From assembly GCA_903840825.1 (NCBI GenBank), contig CAIMHL010000352.1:1-8939 (forward strand): 8,939 bases of DNA, in the 5' to 3' direction. This DNA is from an uncultured beta proteobacterium (GTDB taxonomy: Bacteria; Pseudomonadota; Gammaproteobacteria; Burkholderiales; Burkholderiaceae_C). The position numbers were made by a program, and so were the translations under genes. The notes beneath the pieces were generated by a model. It was not told the origin of the DNA. It saw nothing but the letters and a program-made list of their open reading frames with translations, and searched no databases. Positions 1-6,256 of the stretch are shown here, one piece after another. Numbering within the stretch: position 1 is the stretch's first letter; each line of letters starts with the position of its first letter.

Positions 1-1
1 T

Positions 2-115
2 CGAATTCTTATTGGAGGTATCGAGACAATACACATGATCCGCAAGGGGCAGATGGACTGCCCCGGTGGCCAAACCATGTCCGCAGCCAACCAGTTCTAC
101 AGTCTCGCAGCTTGA
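2..115 (+). CDS. IS6-family transposase, C-terminal 37 residues (partial)
   Basis: The reading frame is open from the window edge to a TGA at 113-115 and gives 37 residues beginning RILIGGIETIHMIRKGQ. The tail has the pattern Gly-Gly-Ile-Glu-Thr-Ile-His-Met-Ile-Arg-Lys-Gly-Gln followed by CPGGQTMSAANQFYSLAA. This is the conserved C-terminus of IS6-family (IS26/IS6100-like) DDE transposases, and it includes the catalytic-core Glu (E in GIET) and the following Lys/Arg helix. The protein binds the element's terminal repeats and catalyses cointegrate formation. Only the end is visible, so whether the transposase is intact upstream is unknown. The family call is from recognition of the motif; the exact IS name is not claimed. 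Confidence 0.85.
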   Translation, partial: RILIGGIETIHMIRKGQMDCPGGQTMSAANQFYSLAA

Positions 116-155
116 TCGTCGGGCCAACCTGCAGCCCTTGTCGGCCTGACGCCAC

Positions 156-170
156 TATTGCGACAGAACC
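156..170. repeat. IS6-type terminal inverted repeat (right end)
   Basis: The reverse complement of this stretch is GGTTCTGTCGCAATA. It closely follows the IS6-family terminal repeat pattern (GGnnCTGTTGCAAA-like), lies 41 bp after the transposase stop, and points inward toward the transposase. It therefore marks the right boundary of the element. Confidence 0.7.
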
Positions 171-178
171 TTCTAATA

Positions 179-1315
179 TCAAGTCAACGAAGCAAAGCGC
201 TCCAGATGGTGATCCACATCGCCAAAGCGCTGTGCAATCACCGTGAGGCGGCGGAAAGTGTGCGAGATTTTCATCTCCTCGGTCATGCCCATGCCACCGT
301 GCAGTTGCACTGATTCCTGGCTGATCTTGCGGGCCGATTCAGCGATGCTCACCTTGGCCGACGAGATTGCTGCTTTGCGTGTAGCGATGGCGCCTGGCTC
401 TTTCGAGCTGGCACTAGCATCCACGCGGCAAGCCGCCAAAATCGCCATCGAACGGGCTTGTTCGCAGGTAATGTACATATCGACCATGCGGTGTTGCAAA
501 GCCTGAAAGGAGCCGATCGGCGCGCCAAACTGCTTGCGTGTCTTTAGGTATTGCAGCGTTGCATCGTTGGCTGACTTCATGGCACCAACCGCTTCGGCAC
601 ACAACAAGGCGGTCGCAAAGTCCACCGCTTCCTCTATATGAGGCAAGGCGTCACCGTCGGTACCCAGCAGTGCGTCCGCACCGACCATCACGCCGCGCAA
701 GCTTACATCGGCGGCACGCTGACCATCCACGGTGCGATAAGCACTCACACGGACACCAGGCGCTGTGCGATCGACCAGGAACAGGCTTGCGCCCGCACCG
801 GTGCGGGCGGAGACCACCAATACATCAGCCACCGGTGCACCAACCACCACGATCTTTTCGCCGTCGAGTTTCCATTGCGCCGCGCTTTGAGTGGCGGTAG
901 TCATTTTTGGCTCTAGCGAAAAACGCTGACCGCGCTCCAGATAAGCGAAAGTCGCCTTGCGGCTGCCGTCAATCAAGGCTGGCAAAACCTCAGCGCGTTG
1001 AGCCTCAAAGCCTGCCTTCGCGATCAGGCGAGTGGCCAGCGCGATGTGGTCGAGCACAGGTTCGACTACCAGAGCCTCACCAAATGCTTCCATCGCCGCC
1101 ATCATGTCCACGGCGCCACCGCCGAAGCCACCGTCGGCCTGGACAAACGGAATGGCGGTCAAGCCCATTTCCGAGAACGCGGTCCAGGCGGCATCGTTGA
1201 AGCCGGTACTGGAGTTGATGACCTGCTTGCGCGACTCGAAGTCGTAGGCCTTGGCGAGGTACTTGCTCACCGAGTCCGCGAGCAACTGCTGTTCTTCGTT
1301 GTATTCGAAATCCAT
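179..1315 (-). CDS. pimD: Acyl-CoA dehydrogenase, small (FAD-site) subunit, pimeloyl-CoA dehydrogenase PimD-like
   Basis: A 378-residue cytoplasmic flavoprotein of the acyl-CoA dehydrogenase family, reading MDFEYNEEQQLLADSV at its start. The C-terminal half has the FAD-binding features of the family: RKQFGAPIGSFQ (residues 260-271) and QLHGGMGM (337-344). No catalytic base is visible. The helix-G position used by isovaleryl-CoA dehydrogenase falls on Ala in DFATALL (232-238), and the C-terminus lacks the Tyr-Glu-Gly segment that carries Glu376 in medium-chain ACADs. This is the pattern of the non-catalytic partner in heteromeric dehydrogenases (PimC/PimD, mycobacterial FadE pairs). The ATG at 1315 is preferred over an in-frame start at 1339 because AAGGA sits just upstream and the longer form would overlap the preceding gene. 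It lies 13 bp after the large-subunit gene and is surely cotranscribed with it. Its stop is 8 bp from the IS6 end. The substrate is unknown and the symbol rests on resemblance only. Confidence 0.85.
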   Translation of the reverse strand: MDFEYNEEQQLLADSVSKYLAKAYDFESRKQVINSSTGFNDAAWTAFSEMGLTAIPFVQADGGFGGGAVDMMAAMEAFGEALVVEPVLDHIALATRLIAKAGFEAQRAEVLPALIDGSRKATFAYLERGQRFSLEPKMTTATQSAAQWKLDGEKIVVVGAPVADVLVVSARTGAGASLFLVDRTAPGVRVSAYRTVDGQRAADVSLRGVMVGADALLGTDGDALPHIEEAVDFATALLCAEAVGAMKSANDATLQYLKTRKQFGAPIGSFQALQHRMVDMYITCEQARSMAILAACRVDASASSKEPGAIATRKAAISSAKVSIAESARKISQESVQLHGGMGMTEEMKISHTFRRLTVIAQRFGDVDHHLERFASLT

Positions 1316-1328
1316 GTCGTTTTCCTTG

Positions 1329-2510
1329 TTACAGCCCAAGCGTCATCTTGGCAATGATGTTGCGTTGAATTTCATTGGAGCCGGCGTAAATGCTGGCCTT
1401 GCGGTAGTTGAAATAGCGCGGAGACAGGCAAGAGGCGTGCGGGTCAACCGCGCCACCGTCGACAGCCACAAAAGGCTGCGCATTCGGACCAACGGCCTGC
1501 ATCATCAGCTCGGTGATCGCCTGCTGAATTTCGGTGCCGCGCAGCTTGAGCATGGATACGTCAGCGCCGGGCGGCAGGCCGGTTTTGCGCATCTTGTCTA
1601 GAAAACGCAAACCGGTTAGTTCCTGGGCGGCGAGGTCAATCTCGATGCGCGAGAGGCGATCACGGAAGCGCGGATCTTCGATCAGGGGACGCCCGTTTTT
1701 CAGTTCACACTTGGCCACCACACGCAGGGCCGCCAGTTCTCGCTGCAAACCGCCCACACTGGCACTGCTCAGACGTTCGTGGCCTAGCAGGTACTTGTCC
1801 ACCGTCCAGCCTTTGTTCTCTTCATGCACCAAGTTTTCCACGGGCACTTCGACGTTCTCGAAGAACACCTCGTTTACCTCGTGGCTACCGTCCATCAGGA
1901 TCAGCGGACGCACGATAATGCCGGGGGTTTTCATGTCGATCAACAAAAAGCTGATGCCTTCCTGGCGCTTTTCGCTGCTCGAATCCGTTCTGACCAGGCA
2001 AAAGATCCAGTCGCCATATTGCGCCAAGGTGGTCCAGATCTTCTGGCCGTTGACCAGATAGTGGTCGCCCTGGCGCTCCGCCCGCGTCTTGAGCGAAGCC
2101 AGGTCAGAGCCGGAGCCCGGCTCTGAATAACCTTGAACCCAAAAGTCCTCGCCTTCACGGATGCGTGGCAAGAAGCGGTTTTTCTGCGCATCGGTACCAA
2201 AGTGAAGAAGGACAGCAGCGCACATCTGAGGGCCGAACGATGGCAGCGCAGGCGCACCGGCCAGGCCGAACTCGTTGTCGAAAATATAGCGTTGGGTGAT
2301 GTCCCAGCCGGTTCCACCCCACTCGACCGGCCAGTGCGGCACAGCCCAGCCCTTTGCGGCCAGAATTTTGTGCCAGCACATATAGTCATCGCGCGAAAGA
2401 TGCTTGTATTGGGTGACCTTGTCGCGAATGTCCGCGGGCAGGTTCTCTGCCAGCCATGAGCGGACTTCGTTTCGAAAGGCCAACTCTTCAGTGGAATAAC
2501 TCAAATCCAT
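1329..2510 (-). CDS. pimC: Acyl-CoA dehydrogenase, large (catalytic) subunit, pimeloyl-CoA dehydrogenase PimC-like
   Basis: A 393-residue acyl-CoA dehydrogenase. The N-terminal helical domain (about 1-120) is followed by the beta-domain signature QGYSEPGSGSDLASL (126-140) and VNGQKIWTTLAQYGDW (153-168), then a C-terminal helical domain. At the medium-chain ACAD catalytic position it reads IYAGSNEIQ, with Ala376 where Glu is usual. Glu245 in LLGHERLSSASVGG aligns with the helix-G catalytic Glu of isovaleryl-CoA dehydrogenase and of the catalytic subunit of mycobacterial heteromeric FadE pairs. It lacks the RxxFG and QxxGGxG FAD elements that its neighbour has, so the two should form one active heteromer introducing an alpha,beta double bond into an acyl-CoA. 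The ATG at 2510 has AGGAGA at a good distance. A longer in-frame start at 2567 would add 19 residues unlike the family. It is first in the minus-strand pair. Confidence 0.87.
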   Translation of the reverse strand: MDLSYSTEELAFRNEVRSWLAENLPADIRDKVTQYKHLSRDDYMCWHKILAAKGWAVPHWPVEWGGTGWDITQRYIFDNEFGLAGAPALPSFGPQMCAAVLLHFGTDAQKNRFLPRIREGEDFWVQGYSEPGSGSDLASLKTRAERQGDHYLVNGQKIWTTLAQYGDWIFCLVRTDSSSEKRQEGISFLLIDMKTPGIIVRPLILMDGSHEVNEVFFENVEVPVENLVHEENKGWTVDKYLLGHERLSSASVGGLQRELAALRVVAKCELKNGRPLIEDPRFRDRLSRIEIDLAAQELTGLRFLDKMRKTGLPPGADVSMLKLRGTEIQQAITELMMQAVGPNAQPFVAVDGGAVDPHASCLSPRYFNYRKASIYAGSNEIQRNIIAKMTLGL

Positions 2511-3027
2511 GGGAATATCTCCTGACGGGAAAGTGGTGTTGCGCCGCGCCGAGAAGGCGTCGCACACTCAGGCGCGCAATCTTACGATAGTAGCCACAGA
2601 TTTTATGGAGCACTGTCACGTAGGCAACCATGGGGTGATCGTCGCTCGACCTCTGTTGCGCAAGGCCTCAAACGTCAACACCGAATTCAACACCCCTTGA
2701 ACTGCGCCTTGCGCTTTTCCACGAATGAGCGCACGAGCTCGGCCCAGTCTTCACTGGCAAAGACGCGTCGGCTGATCGCCGGAAAATCAGCCACGCCAGC
2801 GCCGGGCCTTGCTCCACGGCTTTGTTTGTAGCGCCAGCGGTATATCCGCCTTGAAAAAAGGGGGCGACGACTAGTCTGACACAGGAGGTAACTCGCCTTG
2901 ACTGACCCGCAGGCGACTGTAAACCAGCAAGGGTGCCGTTTATGCTCAACCGCATTGTTGGGGTTTGGCGCTGCACTGCGCTACCCCAGTGCCCCATTAC
3001 TTGTCCCTGTCAAATCAAAACCTCACG
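2511..3027. other. Decayed intergenic region between divergent operons
   Basis: No intact gene is seen in these 517 bases. The left part (2511-2686) must hold the promoter and leader of the minus-strand dehydrogenase pair, but no confident -35/-10 pair can be picked. The middle (2687-2838) is a remnant of an enoyl-CoA hydratase gene on the minus strand. The right part (2881-3027) is the leader of the plus-strand operon. It holds an unusually strong AGGAGGT (2883-2889) followed by a TTG at 2898 that opens a frame unrelated to any protein I recognise. Confidence 0.5.
2687..2838 (-). pseudogene. C-terminal remnant of an enoyl-CoA hydratase/isomerase gene
   Basis: Read on the minus strand, one frame ending at the TGA at 2687-2689 gives DFPAISRRVFASEDWAELV followed by RSFVEKRKAQFKGC. 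The tail pattern SED-x4-VRSFVEKR-x-A-x-F-x-G is the typical C-terminus of crotonase-family enoyl-CoA hydratases. Just upstream the homology jumps to another frame, ATNKAVEQGPALA (2832 down to about 2794), which resembles the ATK-x-AV-x-QG helix of the same family. A frameshift therefore lies near 2789-2800. Above about 2838 nothing hydratase-like remains, so roughly the first 200 codons are gone. It is not a duplicate of the intact crotonase at 4025, whose C-terminus differs. It may be the relic of a gene that once accompanied the dehydrogenase pair. The left edge is firm; the right edge is approximate. Confidence 0.6.
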
Positions 3028-4002
3028 ATGTCATCCCTCACCCCATCCCATCATCCATTTCCAGATTCCACTGCTACGGTTGTGTGCGGGCCCCTGCGCC
3101 AACCGCGCCAGATGCTGGCCGAGCAGACATACGAGGGGCACCTCTCGATTCACGACGACATCACTGCGGGCGAACTCGGCTTGCGGGCAGGCCCCATCGA
3201 AGGGCCAACGCATTTCAGTCAGTTCGATCCCTTGCTCTACCGCATCTTTGGCAACGCCTGGTTCGAGACTGGCTGCATCAGCGCCCATTACCAAAACATG
3301 GTCGTCGAAGGTGAATCCGTGCGCGCATTTGTGCGGCCCTCTGCTGAGAATCAGCGGGTGGCACATATCTGGGCCGAAAAGAGCGACGGCACAGCCGTGC
3401 TCAAAGGCACCGCATCGGTGGGCGACGTGCCCGACACTGAACACGAAATTCCACAACGCATCGCCAAGCTGCGCCCGCCCACTGGACTGGTCATCAATCA
3501 CGACCTGAAAGTGGGGCAACGCGGCGCGCAGCCGGAAACCATCACCATGGACTTTGACCAACATATGGGCAGCTACTACCCCTTCAGCCTAGCGGCCAAG
3601 CTCAAAGTCATCACCGAGCCCTCGCCCTGGTACTCACCCGAAGGCGGCGCCAAATCGCCCTGGCACCGGGCCATTATTCCACTCGAAATGATCAGCGTTT
3701 TGCTGGTCAGCACGGTCAATCTTGCAGGATTCAGCGGGCGTGGACCCGCGGTGGGCTTGTTTGCCGGCCAGCAAATCCGGTTGATCCACGGCCCCTTGTT
3801 TGTCGGCCAGTCCTATGAGCTGCAGCGCGAAATCATTGCGCTGAGCGAGAGCGCCCGAACCGAGTCGGCCTGGGTTCGCACACAAGTTTTCGAGGCCGGC
3901 ACTCAAAAGCTGGTGGCCGAGATGATTCTGAACGGTGCCACACTCAAGCACTCCTACGCCAACTACGAAGCCGACGCGCGAGCGCTCGGCCTGATCACTT
4001 GA
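3028..4002 (+). CDS. Double hotdog-fold protein (MaoC-dehydratase/thioesterase-like), substrate unknown
   Basis: A 324-residue protein with no signal peptide or membrane segment. It appears to contain two hotdog-like halves. The first is about 35-135, with GPIEGPTHFSQFDPLL (56-70) as the likely central helix and VEGESVRAFVRP as a strand pair. The second is about 175-305, with PWHRAIIPLEMISVLL (211-226) as the helix and LIHGPLFVGQSYELQREI (252-269) as strands. Many enoyl-CoA hydratases of the MaoC type and TesB-type thioesterases are built this way, but I do not see the canonical MaoC D-x4-H hydratase motif, so catalysis is uncertain. The ATG at 3028 is chosen because the second Met is far downstream. 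A TTG at 2965 would extend the frame through sequence of low protein quality, and the ribosome site before 3028 is weak. It lies 22 bp before the crotonase gene and is probably cotranscribed with it, which suggests a CoA-thioester substrate. Confidence 0.65.
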   Translation: MSSLTPSHHPFPDSTATVVCGPLRQPRQMLAEQTYEGHLSIHDDITAGELGLRAGPIEGPTHFSQFDPLLYRIFGNAWFETGCISAHYQNMVVEGESVRAFVRPSAENQRVAHIWAEKSDGTAVLKGTASVGDVPDTEHEIPQRIAKLRPPTGLVINHDLKVGQRGAQPETITMDFDQHMGSYYPFSLAAKLKVITEPSPWYSPEGGAKSPWHRAIIPLEMISVLLVSTVNLAGFSGRGPAVGLFAGQQIRLIHGPLFVGQSYELQREIIALSESARTESAWVRTQVFEAGTQKLVAEMILNGATLKHSYANYEADARALGLIT

Positions 4003-4024
4003 CCCCACCAAGGACGCCTACCCC

Positions 4025-4849
4025 ATGACAACCCAGATCGACACCGGTACCCCCGACCTGCTGGCCCAACAAGACGCCGGCGTGCTCACCCTCACCATGA
4101 ACCGGCCGCAGGCGCGCAACGCCATGTCGCGCCCGATGATGATGGCTATGCAGCAGCAGCTAAGCGCAGCCGAGTTCAACCCTGATATCCGATGCATCGT
4201 GCTGACCGGCAGTGGCAACGCGTTTTGCGCCGGCGGCGATGTCAAAAGTATGGCCGCGGACCATGCAGTCGGCGGTGCAAAACATACCATCGACGAAATA
4301 ATCCACCAGCAGCGCCACAACCAGCGTGAAACCGCCGGTCGCTTATTCAAGATGCCCAAGCCCACACTGGCCGTGCTGCCGGGGGCGGCAGCTGGCGCGG
4401 GCCTCTCACTGGCGCTTTCGTGCGACCTGCGAATCATGAGCAAGGCCGCATTCATGACCACCGCGTTTGCCAAGGTCGGCTTTGCTGGCGACTACGGCGG
4501 AACCTATTTTCTGACTCAACTGATCGGTGTGGCCAAGGCCCGCGAGCTCTACCTGCTGAGCGATCGGGTGAATGCAGAGGAAGCCTTGCGCCTGGGCCTG
4601 ACCAACTGGGTCACCGAGCCAGAGTCGCTGGCTGCGCAAACGCTGGAGATCGCGCAGCGCCTGGCCAGCGGCCCCTGCGTGGCCTACCGCTACATGAAAG
4701 AAAACCTCAACCGCGCCATCGGCGGTGCAGTGGACGAATGCCTGGACATGGAAGTCACGCACCACGCGCATTGCGCCCAGACCGAAGACCACCAAGCGGC
4801 TGCACGGGCTTTTGTCGAAAAGCGCACGCCCGTTTTCAACGGCCGTTGA
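4025..4849 (+). CDS. Enoyl-CoA hydratase/isomerase family (crotonase) protein, PaaG-like active site
   Basis: A 274-residue crotonase-superfamily protein of normal length. The oxyanion-hole regions are clear: GNAFCAGGDVKSM (64-76) and PGAAAGAGLSLALSCD (119-134). The two glutamates of classical enoyl-CoA hydratase (Glu144 and Glu164 in rat) are replaced. Ser128 sits at the first position and Ala147/Phe148 at the second. Asp156 in VGFAGDYGGTYF falls where PaaG-type isomerases and related crotonases carry a catalytic Asp. Isomerisation of a double bond, or another crotonase reaction, is therefore more likely than plain hydration. The ATG at 4025 follows AAGGA 11 bp upstream and sits 22 bp after the hotdog gene, indicating translation from one transcript. 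The next plus-strand gene is only a remnant. The family call is secure; the precise reaction is inference. Confidence 0.85.
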   Translation: MTTQIDTGTPDLLAQQDAGVLTLTMNRPQARNAMSRPMMMAMQQQLSAAEFNPDIRCIVLTGSGNAFCAGGDVKSMAADHAVGGAKHTIDEIIHQQRHNQRETAGRLFKMPKPTLAVLPGAAAGAGLSLALSCDLRIMSKAAFMTTAFAKVGFAGDYGGTYFLTQLIGVAKARELYLLSDRVNAEEALRLGLTNWVTEPESLAAQTLEIAQRLASGPCVAYRYMKENLNRAIGGAVDECLDMEVTHHAHCAQTEDHQAAARAFVEKRTPVFNGR

Positions 4850-4907
4850 ACCCACAGCGTTTCACGCACCCTTGCTCACCACACGCTTAGTGAAAGAAAT
4901 CAGACAA

Positions 4908-5060
4908 ATGAAAACGAGAATCGCCGAAGTGTTCGGTATCGAACACCCCATCGTTTAGGGCGGCATGCAGATCAACAAATACACCGCCGTGCGCCATGCG
5001 CTCAAGGCAGATGCCCACGACAAAATAGGGCAGTGCCTTGCGCGCTTAGACGCCGCTTGA
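4908..5060 (+). pseudogene. Nitronate monooxygenase (2-nitropropane dioxygenase)-like gene, reduced to a fragment
   Basis: From the ATG at 4908 the frame reads MKTRIAEVFGIEHPIV, then TAG (4956-4958), then GGMQ. Intact nitronate monooxygenase/NPD-family flavoproteins begin in the same way, with IVQGGM at this point, so the TAG replaces the conserved Gln codon (CAG to TAG). After GGMQ the family sequence stops abruptly. A 29-codon tail in the same frame (INKYTAVRHALKADAHDKIG and nine more residues) ends at TGA 5058-5060. I do not recognise the tail as NPD, so a large internal deletion, probably joining to the end of another gene, seems to have removed over 300 codons. It follows the crotonase gene by 58 bp and was probably the next gene of the operon. 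It encodes nothing functional. Confidence 0.7.
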
Positions 5061-5116
5061 GCGGCGGGGGAGTGGCTGCTTGGAATTGACGCGCTTAGCC
5101 TGCCCGTCAAACTCCC
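5051..5116. terminator. Inverted repeats between convergent genes, possible transcription end
   Basis: The first hairpin is CGCCGC/GCGGCG with a TTGA loop (5051-5066), perfect over 6 bp. Next come nested arms: GGGAGT (5068-5073) with ACTCCC (5111-5116), and TTGACG (5086-5091) with CGTCAA (5105-5110). The inner and outer right arms abut. The structure lies between the plus-strand operon remnant and the end of the minus-strand regulator, where a bidirectional terminator would be expected. No T-tract follows on either strand, so intrinsic termination is not assured. Confidence 0.35.
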
Positions 5117-5136
5117 GCTACTCTCTTTCGCTCGCT

Positions 5137-6045
5137 TCAGACTATTGCAAGCGAGGCAATGACGTTGTCGCGCAGCCACCGATTGGCCGGGTCGTTCTCG
5201 GCGCTGGCATGCCAGTACAAAAAGATGTCATGGGCACTGACCGGGATCGGAAACGGGATCAACTGGTTGGCCAGTGGCTCATTCATAGCCCGTGCATAGA
5301 GCTCGGGCATGGTCAACAGCAGGTCCGAGGTACTGACTACCTTGCATGCCGTCCAATAGTGCTGACAGCGCAGCTTAATGCGGCGTTGAAATCCCAGGCG
5401 TGACAGTTCCATGTCCTCTAGGCCCAGACCGGTTTTTCTGGAGCTCGCCAGCACGTGCTCCTGTTCCAGATAGCTTGCCAGACTGATGCTGCCCTGCACC
5501 ACCGGATGGTCCTTGCGGGCGACAACCACCATCGGCCCACCCGCCAGCCGCTGGTTACGGATGTTGTGGGCTAGCGGCAGCAGTATGTCAACCACCGCCG
5601 CCAGCGCGCCCGAGGACAAATCGGACTGGAAGTCAAAGCGCGTGTGGTACACCGACGAGACCTGTATGCTGGGCGCTGCATCGCTGATCTGGCGCATCAG
5701 TGCTGGCATTGCCGTTGCTTCAACGATGGAACGCATCCCGATCCTGAATTCTCGCTGAGACGTTAATGGATCGAAGGCCGCCAACTGGCGCAGGGAGCCG
5801 TCAATCTCGCCGATAGCCCGCCGTATCGGGGCAATCAACTCCCGTGCGACAGGCGTGGGCGCCATGACGTGCCCCTTACGCACAAACAGGGGATCGTTCA
5901 CCAGATCACGTAATCGCCCCAAGGCATGGCTGACTGCTGGCTGCGTCAATTTGAGCGCTTCGCTGGCACGCGTAATGGTGCCTTCGGTATAGATGGCGTC
6001 AAACACGACAAACAAATTTAAATCGATGCGACTGATATTTTTCAT
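5137..6045 (-). CDS. LysR-type transcriptional regulator
   Basis: A 302-residue DNA-binding regulator. The N-terminal winged helix-turn-helix is clear: RIDLNLFVVFDAIYTEGT (6-23), then TRASEALKLTQPAVSHALGR (25-44) as the recognition region, and DPLFVRKGHVMAPTP (51-65) as the wing. The remainder (about 95-302) is the periplasmic-binding-protein-like effector domain. Family length is normal. The ATG at 6045 gives the standard LysR beginning; a TTG at 6102 would add 19 residues with no family character. The gene is divergent from the acyl-CoA dehydrogenase at 6257, the classic arrangement of a LysR regulator with its target, so it probably represses itself and controls that gene. The effector is unknown. 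A CoA ester or the free acid of the pathway substrate is a guess. Confidence 0.9.
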   Translation of the reverse strand: MKNISRIDLNLFVVFDAIYTEGTITRASEALKLTQPAVSHALGRLRDLVNDPLFVRKGHVMAPTPVARELIAPIRRAIGEIDGSLRQLAAFDPLTSQREFRIGMRSIVEATAMPALMRQISDAAPSIQVSSVYHTRFDFQSDLSSGALAAVVDILLPLAHNIRNQRLAGGPMVVVARKDHPVVQGSISLASYLEQEHVLASSRKTGLGLEDMELSRLGFQRRIKLRCQHYWTACKVVSTSDLLLTMPELYARAMNEPLANQLIPFPIPVSAHDIFLYWHASAENDPANRWLRDNVIASLAIV

Positions 6046-6101
6046 GGGCAGATGTACGCAGTGCGGAGGGATCAATTGCGGGACCGTTCGGGTAGCGGTC
6101 A

Positions 6102-6117
6102 AACTGCCGCTGCAGTT
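6102..6117. promoter_or_regulatory. Inverted repeat AACTGC-N4-GCAGTT
   Basis: A perfect 6-bp inverted repeat with a 4-bp centre, five bases upstream of the next palindrome. Its size and position suit half of a LysR tetramer binding region, but nothing in the sequence proves binding. Confidence 0.35.
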
Positions 6118-6121
6118 ACTT

Positions 6122-6133
6122 TATTTCGAAATA
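6122..6133. promoter_or_regulatory. Candidate LysR operator, palindrome TATTTCGAAATA
   Basis: A perfect 12-bp palindrome about 77 bp upstream of the regulator's start and 123 bp upstream of the dehydrogenase. With the T at 6121 it also satisfies the T-N11-A rule of LysR recognition sites. It is the most AT-rich and symmetric element of the intergenic region. Confidence 0.45.
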
Positions 6134-6256
6134 CAAGGGAGGCAAGATTTCAGTATGCACCAAATGAATAGTTCAGCTGAAAACAAAGCATTGGTCAAAC
6201 AGCGACTGCCTCAATAAGATTCCCCTCATCCAGTAAGTACATCAAAAGGGGCCAAC

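Larger units (their letters stand above)
1..170 (+). mobile_element. Right-hand end of an IS6-family insertion sequence
   Basis: This is the terminal piece of an IS6-family element whose body lies outside the window. It contains the last codons of a DDE transposase reading rightward, about 40 bp of non-coding tail, and a terminal repeat ending at 170. IS6-family elements move by replicative transposition and typically make 8-bp target duplications. The 8 bp immediately outside the element are ttctaata (171-178). The partner copy would lie left of the window, so the duplication cannot be confirmed here. The boundary at 170 is inferred from the inverted repeat. Confidence 0.8.
6046..6256. promoter_or_regulatory. 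Divergent control region of the LysR regulator and acyl-CoA dehydrogenase
   Basis: These 211 bp separate two divergent genes and must contain both promoters. Three perfect short palindromes are present: 6102-6117, 6122-6133 and 6172-6181. A ribosome site AAGGGG (6246-6251) lies 5 bp before the ATG at 6257 and supports that start. A weak candidate promoter for the dehydrogenase is TTGGTC (6191-6196) with an AT-rich AATAAG about 16 bp on; it is poor and only suggestive. Confidence 0.6.

Noticed and set aside
538..1357. Several open frames on the plus strand opposite the small-subunit dehydrogenase
   Set aside because: They are Arg/His/Pro-rich translations typical of the antisense strand of a GC-rich gene, with no recognisable domains.
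2675..2694. Direct repeat TCAACACC (2675-2682 and 2687-2694)
   Set aside because: Two 8-bp copies 12 bp apart are within chance expectation, and one overlaps the stop region of the hydratase remnant.
2898..2925. TTGACT-N16-TAAACC as a promoter for the hotdog operon
   Set aside because: The -10 matches poorly (3 of 6) and the TTGACT overlaps the possible TTG start after the strong ribosome site, so neither reading is convincing.
3031..3564. Antisense open frame opposite the hotdog gene (177 codons)
   Set aside because: It shadows the plus-strand gene, which has the better protein character and operon position.
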